This document shows, piece by piece, positions 35,372 through 45,628 of a stretch of DNA of 64,000 bases. Numbering within the stretch: position 1 is the stretch's first letter; each line of letters starts with the position of its first letter. Both the position numbers and the translations under genes were made by a program. The notes beneath the pieces were generated by a model. It saw only the letters and a list, made by a program, of their open reading frames with translations. It made no database searches and was not told where the DNA came from. The DNA is taken from assembly GCF_020075495.1 (NCBI RefSeq), contig NZ_JABYQT010000004.1, forward strand, positions 310,001 to 374,000, in the 5' to 3' direction. The stretch is from Vreelandella aquamarina (GTDB lineage Bacteria > Pseudomonadota > Gammaproteobacteria > Pseudomonadales > Halomonadaceae).

Positions 35372-35674
35372 ATGGAATTGACCCCGAGAGACAAGGACAA
35401 GCTGCTGCTTTTCTCCGCCGCGCAGCTGGCCGAGCGGCGAAAAGCGCGCGGGCTGAAGCTCAACTACCCGGAAGCGGTGGCGCTGATCAGCTTCGAGATC
35501 ATGGAGGGCGCCCGCGACGGCAAGAGCGTGGCCGAGCTGATGAGCCTTGGCCGCGAAATATTGACGCGCGACGACGTGATGGAGGGCGTGGCGGAAATGG
35601 TCGACGAGGTGCAGGTCGAGGCGACGTTTCCCGACGGCACGAAACTCGTGACCGTTCACACGCCGATCAACTAG
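35372..35674 (+). CDS. ureA: Urease gamma subunit UreA
   Basis: 100 residues, full-length gamma subunit ([39 protein letters not shown]). It assembles with UreB and UreC into the structural (UreABC)3 enzyme that hydrolyses urea to ammonia and carbamate. GGAGGAAG precedes the ATG. Confidence 0.97.
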   Translation: MELTPRDKDKLLLFSAAQLAERRKARGLKLNYPEAVALISFEIMEGARDGKSVAELMSLGREILTRDDVMEGVAEMVDEVQVEATFPDGTKLVTVHTPIN

Positions 35675-35697
35675 CGTTACACCACGTGGAGGCTGCC

Positions 35698-36018
35698 ATG
35701 ATTCCTGGCGAGTACCAGTTGAAAGAGGGCGAGATCGAGCTGTGCGCGGGCCGTGACCGCATCACGGTGGAGGTCGCCAACACCGGCGACCGGCCGATCC
35801 AGCTCGGCTCCCACTACCATTTTGCCGAGGCGAACCCGGCGCTGACGTTCGACCGCGACCGCACCCGCGGCTTTCGCCTGGACGTGGCCGCGGGCACCGC
35901 GATCCGCTTCGAGCCGGGCCAGACTCGCGAGGTCACGCTGATTCCCTTCGTCGGCAAGCGCCATATCTACGGCTTTCGCGGCGACGTGATGGGCCCGCTC
36001 GAAGGAGACGATCAATGA
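35698..36018 (+). CDS. ureB: Urease beta subunit UreB
   Basis: 106 residues ([40 protein letters not shown]; typical C-terminal [16 protein letters not shown]). ATG 35698 has GGAGG upstream and an in-frame GTG at 35686 is unlikely. The stop overlaps the ureC start. Confidence 0.97.
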   Translation: MIPGEYQLKEGEIELCAGRDRITVEVANTGDRPIQLGSHYHFAEANPALTFDRDRTRGFRLDVAAGTAIRFEPGQTREVTLIPFVGKRHIYGFRGDVMGPLEGDDQ

Positions 36019-37727
36019 CGACCAACAAAATCAGCCGCCAGGCCTACGCCGACATGTACGGCCCCACGGTGGGCGACCGCGTGCGTTTGGGCGACACCGA
36101 GCTCTGGATCGAGGTCGAAAGCGACGCCACCCACTATGGTGAGGAAGTGAAATTCGGCGGCGGCAAGGTGATCCGGGATGGCCAGGGCCAGAGCCAGCGC
36201 GTCGATTCCGCGGTGATGGACACCGTGATCACCAACGCCCTGATTCTCGACTGGTGGGGCATCGTCAAGGCGGACGTGGGGCTGCAGGCGGGGCGCATCG
36301 CCGCCATCGGCAAGGCGGGCAACCCGGACACCCAGCCGGCGGTGGATATCGTCATCGGCCCCGGCACCGAGGTGATCGCCGGCGAAGGCAAGATTCTCAC
36401 CGCCGGCGGCATCGACGCCCACATTCACTTCATCTGCCCCCAGCAGGTTGAAGAGGCGCTGATGAGCGGGGTGACCACCATGCTCGGCGGCGGAACCGGC
36501 CCCGCCACCGGCTCGAATGCCACCACCTGCACCCCCGGCGCCTGGCATATCGGCAGGATGCTCCAGGCGGTGGACGAGCTTCCCATGAACATCGGCCTGC
36601 TCGGCAAGGGCAACGCCAGTTTGCCGGAAGGGCTGGAAGCGCAGCTCGACGCCGGGGCGATGGGCTTGAAGCTTCACGAGGATTGGGGCACGACGCCGGC
36701 CTCCATCGACACCTGCCTGAGCGTGGCGGAGCGCTATGACGTTCAGATCGCCATCCACACCGACACGCTCAACGAGTCGGGCTTCGTCGAGGATACGCTC
36801 GCGGCATTCAAGGAGCGCGGTATCCACACCTACCACACCGAAGGCGCCGGGGGCGGCCACGCGCCGGATATCATCACCGCCTGCTCGCTGGAGTACGTGC
36901 TGCCGTCCTCCACCAACCCGACGCGCCCCTACACGGTGAACACCATCGACGAGCACCTGGACATGCTGATGGTGTGCCACCACCTGGACCCGAACATCCC
37001 GGAAGACGTCGCCTTTGCCGACTCGCGCATCCGTCGCGAGACCATCGCCGCCGAGGATATCCTGCATGATCTGGGCGTGATCTCGATGATCGCCTCGGAC
37101 TCCCAGGCCATGGGCCGGGTGGGCGAGGTGGTCTGCCGCACCTGGCAGACCGCCCACAAGATGAAGCTCCAGCGTGGCCTCTTGCCGGAAGACGAAGCCC
37201 TGGGCGCCGACAACCTGCGCGCCAAGCGCTACATCGCCAAGTACACCATCAACCCGGCGATCACCCACGGCATCGCTCACGAGGTGGGCTCGGTCGAAGT
37301 GGGGAAGCTGGCCGACCTGGTGCTCTGGAAGCCGGCGTTTTTCGGCGTGAAGCCCGCGCTGATTCTGAAAGGCGGCATGATCGCCGCGGCCCCCATGGGC
37401 GACCCCAACGCCTCGATCCCCACGCCGCAGCCGGTGCACTACCGGCCCATGTTCGGCGCCTTCGGCCGCGCGGCGAGCCTGACCCGGCTGAGTTTCGTCA
37501 GCCAGGCGGCGATCGATGCCGGCCTCAAGGAGCGGCTGGGGCTGCAAAGCGAACTATCGGCGTGCAAGAACGTACGCGGGGTGCGCAAGAAGGACATGAA
37601 GCACAACGATGCCTGCCCTGAACTCACCGTGGACCCGCAGACCTATGAAGTACGCTGCGACGGCGAGCTTCTGACCTGCGAACCCTCCACGGAGCTGCCG
37701 CTGGCCCAGCGATACCACCTGTTTTGA
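36015..37727 (+). CDS. ureC: Urease alpha subunit UreC (catalytic)
   Basis: 570-residue catalytic subunit of full family length. The metal site is visible: HIHFICP near residue 136 (HxH), the carbamylated lysine in GLKLHEDWG at about 219, [12 protein letters not shown], and the active-site flap histidine in MVCHHLDPN. It binds two nickel ions bridged by the carbamylated lysine. It overlaps ureB by 4 bases. A palindromic repeat element sits in the 152-base gap before ureE. Confidence 0.98.
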   Translation: MTTNKISRQAYADMYGPTVGDRVRLGDTELWIEVESDATHYGEEVKFGGGKVIRDGQGQSQRVDSAVMDTVITNALILDWWGIVKADVGLQAGRIAAIGKAGNPDTQPAVDIVIGPGTEVIAGEGKILTAGGIDAHIHFICPQQVEEALMSGVTTMLGGGTGPATGSNATTCTPGAWHIGRMLQAVDELPMNIGLLGKGNASLPEGLEAQLDAGAMGLKLHEDWGTTPASIDTCLSVAERYDVQIAIHTDTLNESGFVEDTLAAFKERGIHTYHTEGAGGGHAPDIITACSLEYVLPSSTNPTRPYTVNTIDEHLDMLMVCHHLDPNIPEDVAFADSRIRRETIAAEDILHDLGVISMIASDSQAMGRVGEVVCRTWQTAHKMKLQRGLLPEDEALGADNLRAKRYIAKYTINPAITHGIAHEVGSVEVGKLADLVLWKPAFFGVKPALILKGGMIAAAPMGDPNASIPTPQPVHYRPMFGAFGRAASLTRLSFVSQAAIDAGLKERLGLQSELSACKNVRGVRKKDMKHNDACPELTVDPQTYEVRCDGELLTCEPSTELPLAQRYHLF

Positions 37728-37751
37728 CAATGGCTCTTCAGCTTGGGGGGC

Positions 37752-37848
37752 GCCGGGGGTAGACCTACGAGAGGGCGCTGTGAATACGTCCCTGTACGCT
37801 ACTTTTGCCATCCATGGCAAAAGACCCTCTCTACGGTCTACCCCCGGC
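37752..37848. repeat. 97-bp palindromic (MITE/REP-like) element inside the urease operon
   Basis: Outer 24-bp arms (37752-37775 and 37825-37848) are 21/24 complementary and open with GCCGGGGGTAGACC. Inside lies a perfect 9-bp inverted repeat TTTTGCCAT / ATGGCAAAA (37803-37822). There is no coding capacity. The nested symmetry suggests a small non-autonomous mobile element or dispersed extragenic repeat inserted between ureC and ureE. Confidence 0.7.
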
Positions 37849-37879
37849 TCAGCCATACAATTTTCGAAGGAAGCAGATC

Positions 37880-38425
37880 ATGCTGAAACTGATAGAACGC
37901 CTCGGCCCCATCGACGAAAGCGCCGCCAGCGATACCCTCACGCTGCCCTTCGAGCTGCGCATCCGCGGGCGCCTGAAAGCCGAAAGTGACGCCGGGCAAG
38001 CCCTGGGCCTGTTTCTCGACCGCGGCCCGGTGCTGCGAAGCGGCGAAGGCCTGAAAGCCGAAAGCGGCGAGGTGATCCGCGTGTGCGCCGCCATCGAACC
38101 GGTGGTGACCGCGCGTATCGCGCCTGGCCTGCCGCTGGCGCGCCTTGCCTACCATCTTGGCAACCGCCACGTACAGCTCGCACTCGGCGAAGACGAGAAG
38201 GGCGGCTGGGTGCGCTTCCCGCCGGATCACGTGCTCGAAGAGCTGGCCGAGCGCCTGGGCGCCGAACTCGAACATCACAACGCCACCTTCGACCCGGAGC
38301 CCGGCGCCTACAGCCAGACCGGCGGGCACGGGCATTCTCACGGCCATTCACACAGCCACGCGCCCAGTCACGTGCATAGCCACGCCCATGGCCATCATGA
38401 CCACCACCACGACCATGAGCACTGA
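37880..38425 (+). CDS. ureE: Urease nickel metallochaperone UreE
   Basis: 181 residues. The N-terminal UreE domain is followed by the peptide/nickel-binding domain (AYHLGNRHVQLALGEDE; VRFPPDHVLEELAERLGAE) and a histidine-rich tail from about residue 150, with alternating HGHSHGHSHSH and ending HDHHHDHEH. The tail can store several nickel ions. ATG 37880 has GAAGGA upstream; the frame is open 25 codons further but that DNA belongs to the repeat element. The end overlaps ureF by 11 bases. Confidence 0.93.
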   Translation: MLKLIERLGPIDESAASDTLTLPFELRIRGRLKAESDAGQALGLFLDRGPVLRSGEGLKAESGEVIRVCAAIEPVVTARIAPGLPLARLAYHLGNRHVQLALGEDEKGGWVRFPPDHVLEELAERLGAELEHHNATFDPEPGAYSQTGGHGHSHGHSHSHAPSHVHSHAHGHHDHHHDHEH

Positions 38426-39098
38426 AACCAACGACGACCTGGCGCTGCTGGGTCTGATGCAGCTGGTCAGCCCGGCGCTGCCCATCGGGGCCTTCGCCTT
38501 TTCACAAGGGCTCGAAAGCGCCTTCGAACTCGGCTGGGTGAGCGATGAGGCGAGCCTGGCCGAATGGCTCGAGGGCGTGCTGGAAGATGGCCTGACACGC
38601 TGTGAGCTGCCGGTGATCGCCAGGCTTTACGATGCGCTTAACGAAGGCGATAGCGCCGCCGTCGCCGAGTGGGACGCGTGGCTTGCCGCCACCCGCGAAA
38701 CCGCCGAGCTCGCCGCCGAGGAGAGCCGGCTGGGTGCGTCCCTCGCGCGTCTTTTGGGGAGCCTTTCGCTTTTGCCCGAGAAAGAATGGCTTCCCGATCA
38801 GGCGGGTTACGTAACGCTTTTTGCTTACACCGCTTTTACACGAAAAGTAGGGCGCCGCCAGGCGCTGCTCGGCTTTGGCTGGGCGTGGCTCGAAAACCAG
38901 CTGGCGGTGGCCTGCAAGGCGCTGCCGTTGGGCCATACCGCCGCCCAGCGCCTCATCGAGCGGCTTCGGCCCGCGCTTTCCCGGGCCGTGGACGAGGCGC
39001 TCACCCTTGATGACAGCGAGCTCGGCCCGGCGCTGCCCGGCGTGGCGCTGGCAAGCGCGCTGCACGAAACCCAGTATTCCCGGCTGTTCAGAAGTTGA
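38415..39098 (+). CDS. ureF: Urease accessory protein UreF
   Basis: 227 residues, largely helical. The family opening [24 protein letters not shown] and [26 protein letters not shown] are present. UreF acts with UreD as the platform that gates UreG GTPase during nickel insertion. ATG 38415 overlaps the ureE end; ATG 38397 in the His-tail region is possible but would add MTTTTT. No ribosome binding site is visible, so translation is probably coupled to ureE. Confidence 0.93.
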   Translation: MSTETNDDLALLGLMQLVSPALPIGAFAFSQGLESAFELGWVSDEASLAEWLEGVLEDGLTRCELPVIARLYDALNEGDSAAVAEWDAWLAATRETAELAAEESRLGASLARLLGSLSLLPEKEWLPDQAGYVTLFAYTAFTRKVGRRQALLGFGWAWLENQLAVACKALPLGHTAAQRLIERLRPALSRAVDEALTLDDSELGPALPGVALASALHETQYSRLFRS

Positions 39099-39117
39099 CC
39101 ACTATCAGGAGAACGAG

Positions 39118-39753
<636 letters not shown>

Positions 39754-40093
39754 ATAAAAAGGCTGCCATGACCAGGCGGAAAAAGGTCAGGGCAGCCAAA
39801 AAGGGTGGCTGGCATCTTGCCAAAACGGGCCATCCCTGGCCACCACCTGCCCACAGTGAACCTAACGACCCTTCATGACCTTAACCCAGGTTATTAAAGG
39901 GTACGTATTCCTTGAAAAAAGTCGTTTATTGCATCGAAATAGTCGCTAAATGGGTAACTTTAATTAACAAATGATAAATATCATGTTTAATTAACTGAAT
40001 TTAAATACTCTTGGCAGTTAAAGCAAGGCGGTTTTAGAGGTTGACGGCCCATTAAAAAGCGCGGCTCAAGGCCGCGCTTTCGATAGCTGATGT
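39754..40093. other. Convergent intergenic region, highly structured and AT-rich in part
   Basis: 340 bases between the ends of ureG and fdsD. From the left: a stem GGCTGCC-A-TGACC / GGTCA-G-GGCAGCC (39761-39798); a second GC-rich stem region GGTGGC to GCCACC (about 39805-39845); then 120 AT-rich bases holding a near-perfect inverted repeat centred on ATGATAAATATCAT (39960-39994); then the fds terminator. I see no open frame. A small RNA is possible. Confidence 0.5.
40054..40080 (-). terminator. Intrinsic terminator of the fds operon
   Basis: On the minus strand AAAGCGCGGC / GCCGCGCTTT form a 10-bp stem followed by TTTTT, 14 bases past the fdsD stop. Confidence 0.88.
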
Positions 40094-40339
40094 TTAGCTG
40101 GCCTGGCGCTCGGCGAGCCGATTGGCGAGCAGGGTAGCGGCGCGGTGAGCCAGAGGGGAAAGCCCGGCGTCGTCTTGCGCCAGGCTTGCCACCAGGCGCT
40201 GTTTCATGGGGCGCGCCCAGAAGGTTTCCAGGTGACGGCAGATGGCCGCTGCGGCGGCGTCCTCGTCACGCCCGCAGCCCAAGTTGGTGGCGATCTGGTT
40301 GGTCATGCGAATCAGGTTGGCATCGTTGTGGGTCGACAC
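40094..40339 (-). CDS. fdsD: NAD-dependent formate dehydrogenase delta subunit FdsD
   Basis: 81 residues (NLIRMTNQIATNLG, then a C-terminal helical part). It matches the small FdsD subunit needed for stable assembly and activity of soluble molybdenum formate dehydrogenases. The start is GTG 40339 with GAGGAG 7 bases upstream; the longer open frame overlaps fdhD and is not family-like. Last gene of fdsGBACD, 11 bases after fdhD. Confidence 0.9.
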   Translation of the reverse strand: MSTHNDANLIRMTNQIATNLGCGRDEDAAAAAICRHLETFWARPMKQRLVASLAQDDAGLSPLAHRAATLLANRLAERQAS

Positions 40340-40350
40340 GGTATGTCTCC

Positions 40351-41190
40351 TCAGCCTTGTGCAGAAGCGGGGCGATGGTAGATAAGGTGGCGGCCGGGGC
40401 GCGCAAACCCAACAAGCAGCAGGCCTGCCGCCTGGGCCTGCTCCACGGCCAGTGACGTCGCGGCAGAAACGGCGACCAGCGCGCCGATACCCGCGCTGGC
40501 GCACTTGTGCACCATTTCGTAGCTGGCCCGGCTGGACACCAGCACAAAGCCTTCCTCGCGCGGCGTGCCATCACTGGCAAGCGAGCCGATCAGCTTGTCC
40601 AGCGCGTTGTGCCGGCCCACATCCTCGCGCAGGCGCTGAATGTGGCCCTGCAGGTTGCACCAGGCAGCGCCATGTACGGCTCCCGTGGCCGCCTTGAGCG
40701 GCTGGTGGGCATCCATTTCCCCCAGCGCCTGCTGAATGGCGGCGTCATCCACTGGCGGCGCACTCACCCAAGGAACGGGCCGAATCGCCTGATCAAGGGC
40801 TTCGGTGCCGCATAGCCCGCAGCCGGTACGCCCGGTCATGCTGCGTCGGCGCTCCTTGAGTGCCATCAGGCGCTGGGTGGCAATACTCAGATGAACGGCC
40901 AGGCCGTTCATCTCCTGTTTGACCTCCCGGTCGTAGCACTCGTGAGGATGCGCGATGATTCCCTCGGTGAGGCTGAAGCCCAGCGCCAGATCTTCAAGGT
41001 CTGCCGGGCTTGCCATCATGACCGCATGGGAAATGCCGTTATAGACCAGCGCGATGGGTACTTCGAGCGCCAGGGTATCTTCCTGGTCGTCGGCGCCCCA
41101 GCCGGTGGCGCTTCTGCGCACTTCCACCGGCTGGCGCGCCTGGGCCGGCGTGCGCCGGGCGGCCGCATCGAGTTCGCGCGCGACGCTCAT
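40351..41190 (-). CDS. fdhD: Formate dehydrogenase sulfurtransferase FdhD (FdsC)
   Basis: 279 residues. The catalytic cysteine motif CGLCG (in GRTGCGLCGTEALDQA) is intact, as are EDVGRHNALDKLIG and SSRASYEMVHKCASAGI. FdhD/FdsC transfers sulfur to the molybdenum cofactor (bis-MGD) and helps insert it into the alpha subunit. The start overlaps the fdsA stop by 4 bases. Confidence 0.95.
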   Translation of the reverse strand: MSVARELDAAARRTPAQARQPVEVRRSATGWGADDQEDTLALEVPIALVYNGISHAVMMASPADLEDLALGFSLTEGIIAHPHECYDREVKQEMNGLAVHLSIATQRLMALKERRRSMTGRTGCGLCGTEALDQAIRPVPWVSAPPVDDAAIQQALGEMDAHQPLKAATGAVHGAAWCNLQGHIQRLREDVGRHNALDKLIGSLASDGTPREEGFVLVSSRASYEMVHKCASAGIGALVAVSAATSLAVEQAQAAGLLLVGFARPGRHLIYHRPASAQG

Positions 41191-44078
41191 GGCGCCTCCT
41201 GCTGCGCCTTCGCCAGATACCCCTTCTGGGCCTGATCAAACGAGGTGAAGCGCTGCTGCCAGGCGGAGGGCTGGCTGACTTTTTCTACCTGCACGGCGGT
41301 AACCTTGTATTCGGGGCAGTTGGTGGCCCAATCCGAGTTATCGGTGGTGATGACGTTGGCGCCACTGCCGGGGTGATGGAACGTAGTGTAGACCACCCCG
41401 GGCTGCATGCGCTCGCTAAGCCGTGCACGCAGCACCGTCTGCCCCGAGCGGCTGGTGATGCCCAGCCAATCCCCGTCGCGTACGCCGCGTACATCGGCAT
41501 CGCTCGGGTGCAGCTCCAGTACGTCTTCGTCGTGCCAGCGCTGGTTATCCGTGCGCCGGGTCTGTGCGCCCACGTTGTACTGGCTGAGAATCCGCCCGGT
41601 GGTGAGCAAAAGCGGGAAGCGGCGGTTGGTGCGCTCCTCTGTTGCCACGTACTCGGTGATCGCAAAACGGCCAAGGCCGATGGGGAAATTGACCGCGTGC
41701 ATGGTGGGCATGCCCTCCGGGTGCTCGTCGTTGCAGGGCCACTGCAGGCTGCCGTGCTCTTCGAGCTTTTGGTAGCTCACCCCGGTAAAGCTTGGCGTCA
41801 GCTGGGCGATCTCGTCCATGATCTCCGAGGGGTGGGCGTAGTTCATCGGGTAGCCCAGGGCGTTGGCGAGCTCCTGGGTGATCTCCCAATCCTGCTTGCC
41901 AGCCACCGGCGGCATCACCTTGCGCACCCGGTTGATGCGCCGCTCGGCGTTGGTAAAGGTGCCATTCTTTTCCAGAAAGCTCGAACCCGGCAGCAGCACG
42001 TGGGCGAACTTGGCGGTTTCGTTCAGGAAGATATCCTGCACGATCAGGCAGTCCAGCGCGCGCAGCGCGGCTTCGACGTGCTGGGTGTTGGGGTCGGATT
42101 GCGCAATGTCCTCGCCCTGCACGTAGAGCGCTTTGAAGGTGCCTTCAATGGCGGCGTCGAACATGTTGGGAATACGAAGCCCCGGCTCGTCGTCGAGCTT
42201 CACGCCCCACATCGCCTCAAACCGCCCGCGGGCGATGGGGTCGGCCACGTGCTGGTAGCCCGGAAGCTCGTGGGGGAACGAACCCATGTCGCAGGAGCCC
42301 TGCACGTTGTTCTGGCCGCGCAGCGGGTTCACGCCCACGCCTTCGCGGCCGATGTTGCCGGTGGCGAGTGCCAGGTTGGCGATCCCCATGACCATGGTCG
42401 AGCCCTGGCTGTGCTCGGTGACGCCCAGGCCGTAGTAGATCGCGCCGTTGCCGGCGGTGGCGTAGGTGCGCGCCGCCTGGCGCACGGCCTTTGCCGGCAC
42501 GCCGGTGATCATCTCGCTTGCTTCCGGTGAATGGCGCTGCTCGGAAATGAACGCGCGCCAGCTCTGGTAGGCCTGCGTATCGCAGCGTTTGGCGACGAAC
42601 TCGGTGTCCTCGAGCCCTTCGGTGATCACCACGTGGGCCAGGGCGTTGACCAGGGCCACGTTGGTGCCCGGACGCAGCGGCAGGTGCTGGGCATCCCCCA
42701 GGTGCGGTGTCTTCAACAGGTCGATGCGGCGCGGGTCGGCGACGATCAGCTTCGCCCCCTGGCGCAGGCGCTTGCGCATGAGTGATCCGAACACCGGGTG
42801 GGCGTCGGTGGGGTTGGCACCGATGACGATGATGGCATCGGCCTTCATTACCGAGTCGAAGGTCTGGGTACCGGCAGATTCACCGAGCGTGGTTTTCAAA
42901 CCGTAGCCGGTGGGCGAGTGGCAGACCCGCGCGCAGGTGTCGGTGTTGTTGTTGCCGAAGGCCGCTCGAATCAGCTTCTGCACCAGATAGGTTTCCTCGT
43001 TGGTGCAGCGCGAGGAGGTAATGCCGCCGATGCTCTCGCGGCCGTGTTCGGCCTGGATCGCCTTCAGGCGTTTCGCGGCGAAGGTAATGGCCTCTTCCCA
43101 GCTCACTTCCCGCCAGGGCTGGTCGATGGAATCGCGAATCATCGGCGTGGTCAGCCGGTCCGGGTGCGAGGCGTAGCCGAAGGCGAAGCGCCCCTTCACG
43201 CAGGAGTGGCCGTGGTTGGCGTCGCCGCCCTTGTAGGGCACCATGCGCACGAGCTTGTCGCCCTTCATCTGGGCCTCGAAGGAGCAGCCCACGCCGCAGT
43301 AGGCGCAGGTGGTCACCACGCTTCGATCCGGCACGCCGTGATCGATCACGCTGTTTTCCATCAGCGTTGCCGTCGGGCAAGCCTGCACGCAGGCCCCGCA
43401 GGAGACGCAGTCGGAGTTCATGAATGCCTCGTCCTGCCCGGCGGCAACTTTTGACTCGAACCCGCGCCCGTCGATGGTCAGCGCGAAGGTGCCTTGCACC
43501 TCTTCACAGGCGCGCACGCAGCGCGAGCAGACGATGCACTTGCTCGGGTCAAACGTGAAGTAGGGGTTGGATGTGTCCTTTTGCGCTTCCAGATGGTTTT
43601 CGCCGGTAAAGCCGTAGCGTACCTCGCGAAGCCCGACGCTGCCCGCCATGTCCTGTAGCTCGCAGTCGCCGTTGGCCGGGCAGGTCAAGCAATCCAGCGG
43701 GTGGTCGGAAATGTAGAGTTCCATCACGCCCCGGCGCAGCTTGGCCAGGCGCTCGTTCTGCGTGGTCACCTTCATGCCTTCTACCACCGGCGTGGTGCAG
43801 GAAGCGGGAAGGCCCCGGCGACCCTCTACCTCGACGGCACACAGCCGGCAGGAGCCGAAGGCTTCAAGGCTGTCCGTGGCGCAGAGCTTGGGAATGCTGA
43901 TATCGGCCATTGCCGCGGCGCGCAGCACGGAGGTGCCCTCCGGCACGCTGACGGTCACGCCATCGATCTCGAGCGTTACCTGAGCGGCATTGGCATTCGG
44001 TACGGGTGAGGGCGTGCCATAGTCTTTACTGAAATCGACGCTGTTGGCCTGACGCCGTGGATCAAAATGTTCGATCAT
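41187..44078 (-). CDS. fdsA: NAD-dependent molybdenum formate dehydrogenase alpha subunit FdsA
   Basis: 963-residue catalytic subunit. Domains in order: [2Fe-2S] ferredoxin (CATDSLEAFGSCRLC), NuoG-like His/Cys cluster (HPLDCLTCPANGDCELQ), two [4Fe-4S] sites (CIVCSRCVRACEEVQ; CVSCGACVQACPTA), the molybdopterin domain cluster (CAYCGVGCSFEAQ), the catalytic bis-MGD domain, and the C-terminal MopB domain. The molybdenum ligand is Cys386 followed by His387 (CARVCHSPTGYG), the same numbers I recall for Rhodobacter capsulatus FdsA; it is a cysteine, not selenocysteine, enzyme. It oxidises formate to CO2 and passes electrons through FdsBG to NAD+. Confidence 0.97.
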   Translation of the reverse strand: MIEHFDPRRQANSVDFSKDYGTPSPVPNANAAQVTLEIDGVTVSVPEGTSVLRAAAMADISIPKLCATDSLEAFGSCRLCAVEVEGRRGLPASCTTPVVEGMKVTTQNERLAKLRRGVMELYISDHPLDCLTCPANGDCELQDMAGSVGLREVRYGFTGENHLEAQKDTSNPYFTFDPSKCIVCSRCVRACEEVQGTFALTIDGRGFESKVAAGQDEAFMNSDCVSCGACVQACPTATLMENSVIDHGVPDRSVVTTCAYCGVGCSFEAQMKGDKLVRMVPYKGGDANHGHSCVKGRFAFGYASHPDRLTTPMIRDSIDQPWREVSWEEAITFAAKRLKAIQAEHGRESIGGITSSRCTNEETYLVQKLIRAAFGNNNTDTCARVCHSPTGYGLKTTLGESAGTQTFDSVMKADAIIVIGANPTDAHPVFGSLMRKRLRQGAKLIVADPRRIDLLKTPHLGDAQHLPLRPGTNVALVNALAHVVITEGLEDTEFVAKRCDTQAYQSWRAFISEQRHSPEASEMITGVPAKAVRQAARTYATAGNGAIYYGLGVTEHSQGSTMVMGIANLALATGNIGREGVGVNPLRGQNNVQGSCDMGSFPHELPGYQHVADPIARGRFEAMWGVKLDDEPGLRIPNMFDAAIEGTFKALYVQGEDIAQSDPNTQHVEAALRALDCLIVQDIFLNETAKFAHVLLPGSSFLEKNGTFTNAERRINRVRKVMPPVAGKQDWEITQELANALGYPMNYAHPSEIMDEIAQLTPSFTGVSYQKLEEHGSLQWPCNDEHPEGMPTMHAVNFPIGLGRFAITEYVATEERTNRRFPLLLTTGRILSQYNVGAQTRRTDNQRWHDEDVLELHPSDADVRGVRDGDWLGITSRSGQTVLRARLSERMQPGVVYTTFHHPGSGANVITTDNSDWATNCPEYKVTAVQVEKVSQPSAWQQRFTSFDQAQKGYLAKAQQEAP

Positions 44079-45628
44079 GATTGCTCTCCTCTCGCCCGCT
44101 GGAAGTCCTCAGAAAAATGTTTCAGGGCGCTCTGCACCGGGAAGGGCGTCATGCCACCCATGGCGCACAGCGAGCCGTCGACCATCGTCTCGCACAGATC
44201 ACCCAGCAGCGTAAGGTTAGCCGCGCGGTTCTCGCCGGCGCGGATGCGGTCGATCACCTCGACGCCGCGGGTCGAGCCGATTCGGCACGGCGTACACTTG
44301 CCGCAGGACTCCACCTTGCAGAACTCCATGGAAAAGCGCGCCTGCTCGGCCATGTCCACACTGTCATCGAACATCACCACGCCGCCGTGGCCCAGCACGG
44401 CGCTTTCTGCGGCAAAGGCCTCGTAGTCCAGCGGCAGGTCCCACTGGCTTTCTGGCAGGTAGGCCCCCAGCGGGCCACCCACCTGCACCGCGCGCAGGGG
44501 CTTGCCGCTGAGCGTGCCGCCGCCGAACTCCTCCATCAGTGCGCGCAGGGTGGTGCCGAAGGCAAGCTCGATCAGGCCCCCGCGCTTGACGTTGCCCGCC
44601 AGCTGCAGCGCCAACGTGCCCCGCGAGCGGCCCATGCCGTAGCTCGCGTAGGCTTGGCCGCCCTCGGCCAGAATGTAGGGAATGGCGGCCAGCGACAGTA
44701 CGTTGTTGACCACGGTGGGCCGGCCGAACAGCCCTTCGATGGCGGGCAGCGGCGGTTTGAAGCGCACCAGCCCCCGCTTGCCCTCGAGGCTTTCCAGAAG
44801 CGACGTCTCCTCGCCACAGATGTACGCGCCAGCGCCCAGGCGTACTTCCAGGTGAAAAGTACGGCCGCTGTCACGCAGGTTCTCGCCCAGATACCCCGCC
44901 GCCTCGGCGCGGCTGATCGCCTCATCGAGGATCTCTTTCGCCAGCGGATACTCCGAGCGCAGGTAGATGTAGCCTTGGGTGGCCCCCACCGCGAGCCCGG
45001 CGATGGTCATGCCCTCGATCAGCATGTACGGGTCGCACTCCATGGCGAGCCGGTCGGCGAAGGTGCCGGAGTCGCCCTCGTCGGCGTTGCAGACGATGTA
45101 CTTCTGATCGGCAGGCGCATCGAGCACCGTCTGCCACTTGATGCCGGTGGGAAACGCCGCGCCGCCGCGCCCGCGAAGCCCGGAGGCTTTCACCTCGTCG
45201 ACGATGGCCTGGGCCGATAATGTGAGCGCGGCCTCGAGCCCCACATAGCCCTGGTGGGCGCGGTAGTCGTCGAGGCAGAGCGGGTCGGTCACGCCGATGC
45301 GCGCAAAGGTGAGCCGCTGCTGGCGGGCGAGATAGTCGATTTCCTCGACCGGGCCGAGCGCCAGCGGGTGGCTCGCATCGCCTTCCAGCAGGCCGCTATC
45401 GAGCAGCGCCGGCACGTCGGCCGGGGTGACCGGCCCGTAAGCCATGCGCCCTTTGGGGGTTTCCACCTCGACCATCGGCTCCAGCCAGAAGAGCCCGCGG
45501 GAGCCGTTACGCACGATGTCGATCCCTTCGTGGCGGGCGGCGGCTTCGCGCTGAAGGCGCCGGGCCACGGAATCGGCGCCAAGCGAAAGCGCGGTGGTAT
45601 CGCGGGGCACGAAAACGCGAATGCTCAT
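44075..45628 (-). CDS. fdsB: Formate dehydrogenase beta subunit FdsB (NuoF-like, NAD-binding)
   Basis: 517 residues. An N-terminal thioredoxin-like segment is followed by a NuoF-type domain: the NADH/FMN glycine-rich GLRGRGGAAFPTGIKW, CNADEGDSGTFADR, GAYICGEETSLLESLEGKRG, and the C-terminal [4Fe-4S] motif ESCGKCTPCRIGSTRG. It holds FMN and reduces NAD+. It overlaps both fdsG and fdsA by 4 bases. Confidence 0.96.
   Translation of the reverse strand: MSIRVFVPRDTTALSLGADSVARRLQREAAARHEGIDIVRNGSRGLFWLEPMVEVETPKGRMAYGPVTPADVPALLDSGLLEGDASHPLALGPVEEIDYLARQQRLTFARIGVTDPLCLDDYRAHQGYVGLEAALTLSAQAIVDEVKASGLRGRGGAAFPTGIKWQTVLDAPADQKYIVCNADEGDSGTFADRLAMECDPYMLIEGMTIAGLAVGATQGYIYLRSEYPLAKEILDEAISRAEAAGYLGENLRDSGRTFHLEVRLGAGAYICGEETSLLESLEGKRGLVRFKPPLPAIEGLFGRPTVVNNVLSLAAIPYILAEGGQAYASYGMGRSRGTLALQLAGNVKRGGLIELAFGTTLRALMEEFGGGTLSGKPLRAVQVGGPLGAYLPESQWDLPLDYEAFAAESAVLGHGGVVMFDDSVDMAEQARFSMEFCKVESCGKCTPCRIGSTRGVEVIDRIRAGENRAANLTLLGDLCETMVDGSLCAMGGMTPFPVQSALKHFSEDFQRARGEQS

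Noticed and set aside
36012..37547. 511-codon open frame antisense to ureC
   Set aside because: Lies wholly within ureC and has no family features; typical GC-driven antisense frame.
38320..38425. Apparent repeat array at the end of ureE
   Set aside because: It is the CAY-rich codon run of the histidine tail, not a CRISPR array or DNA repeat.
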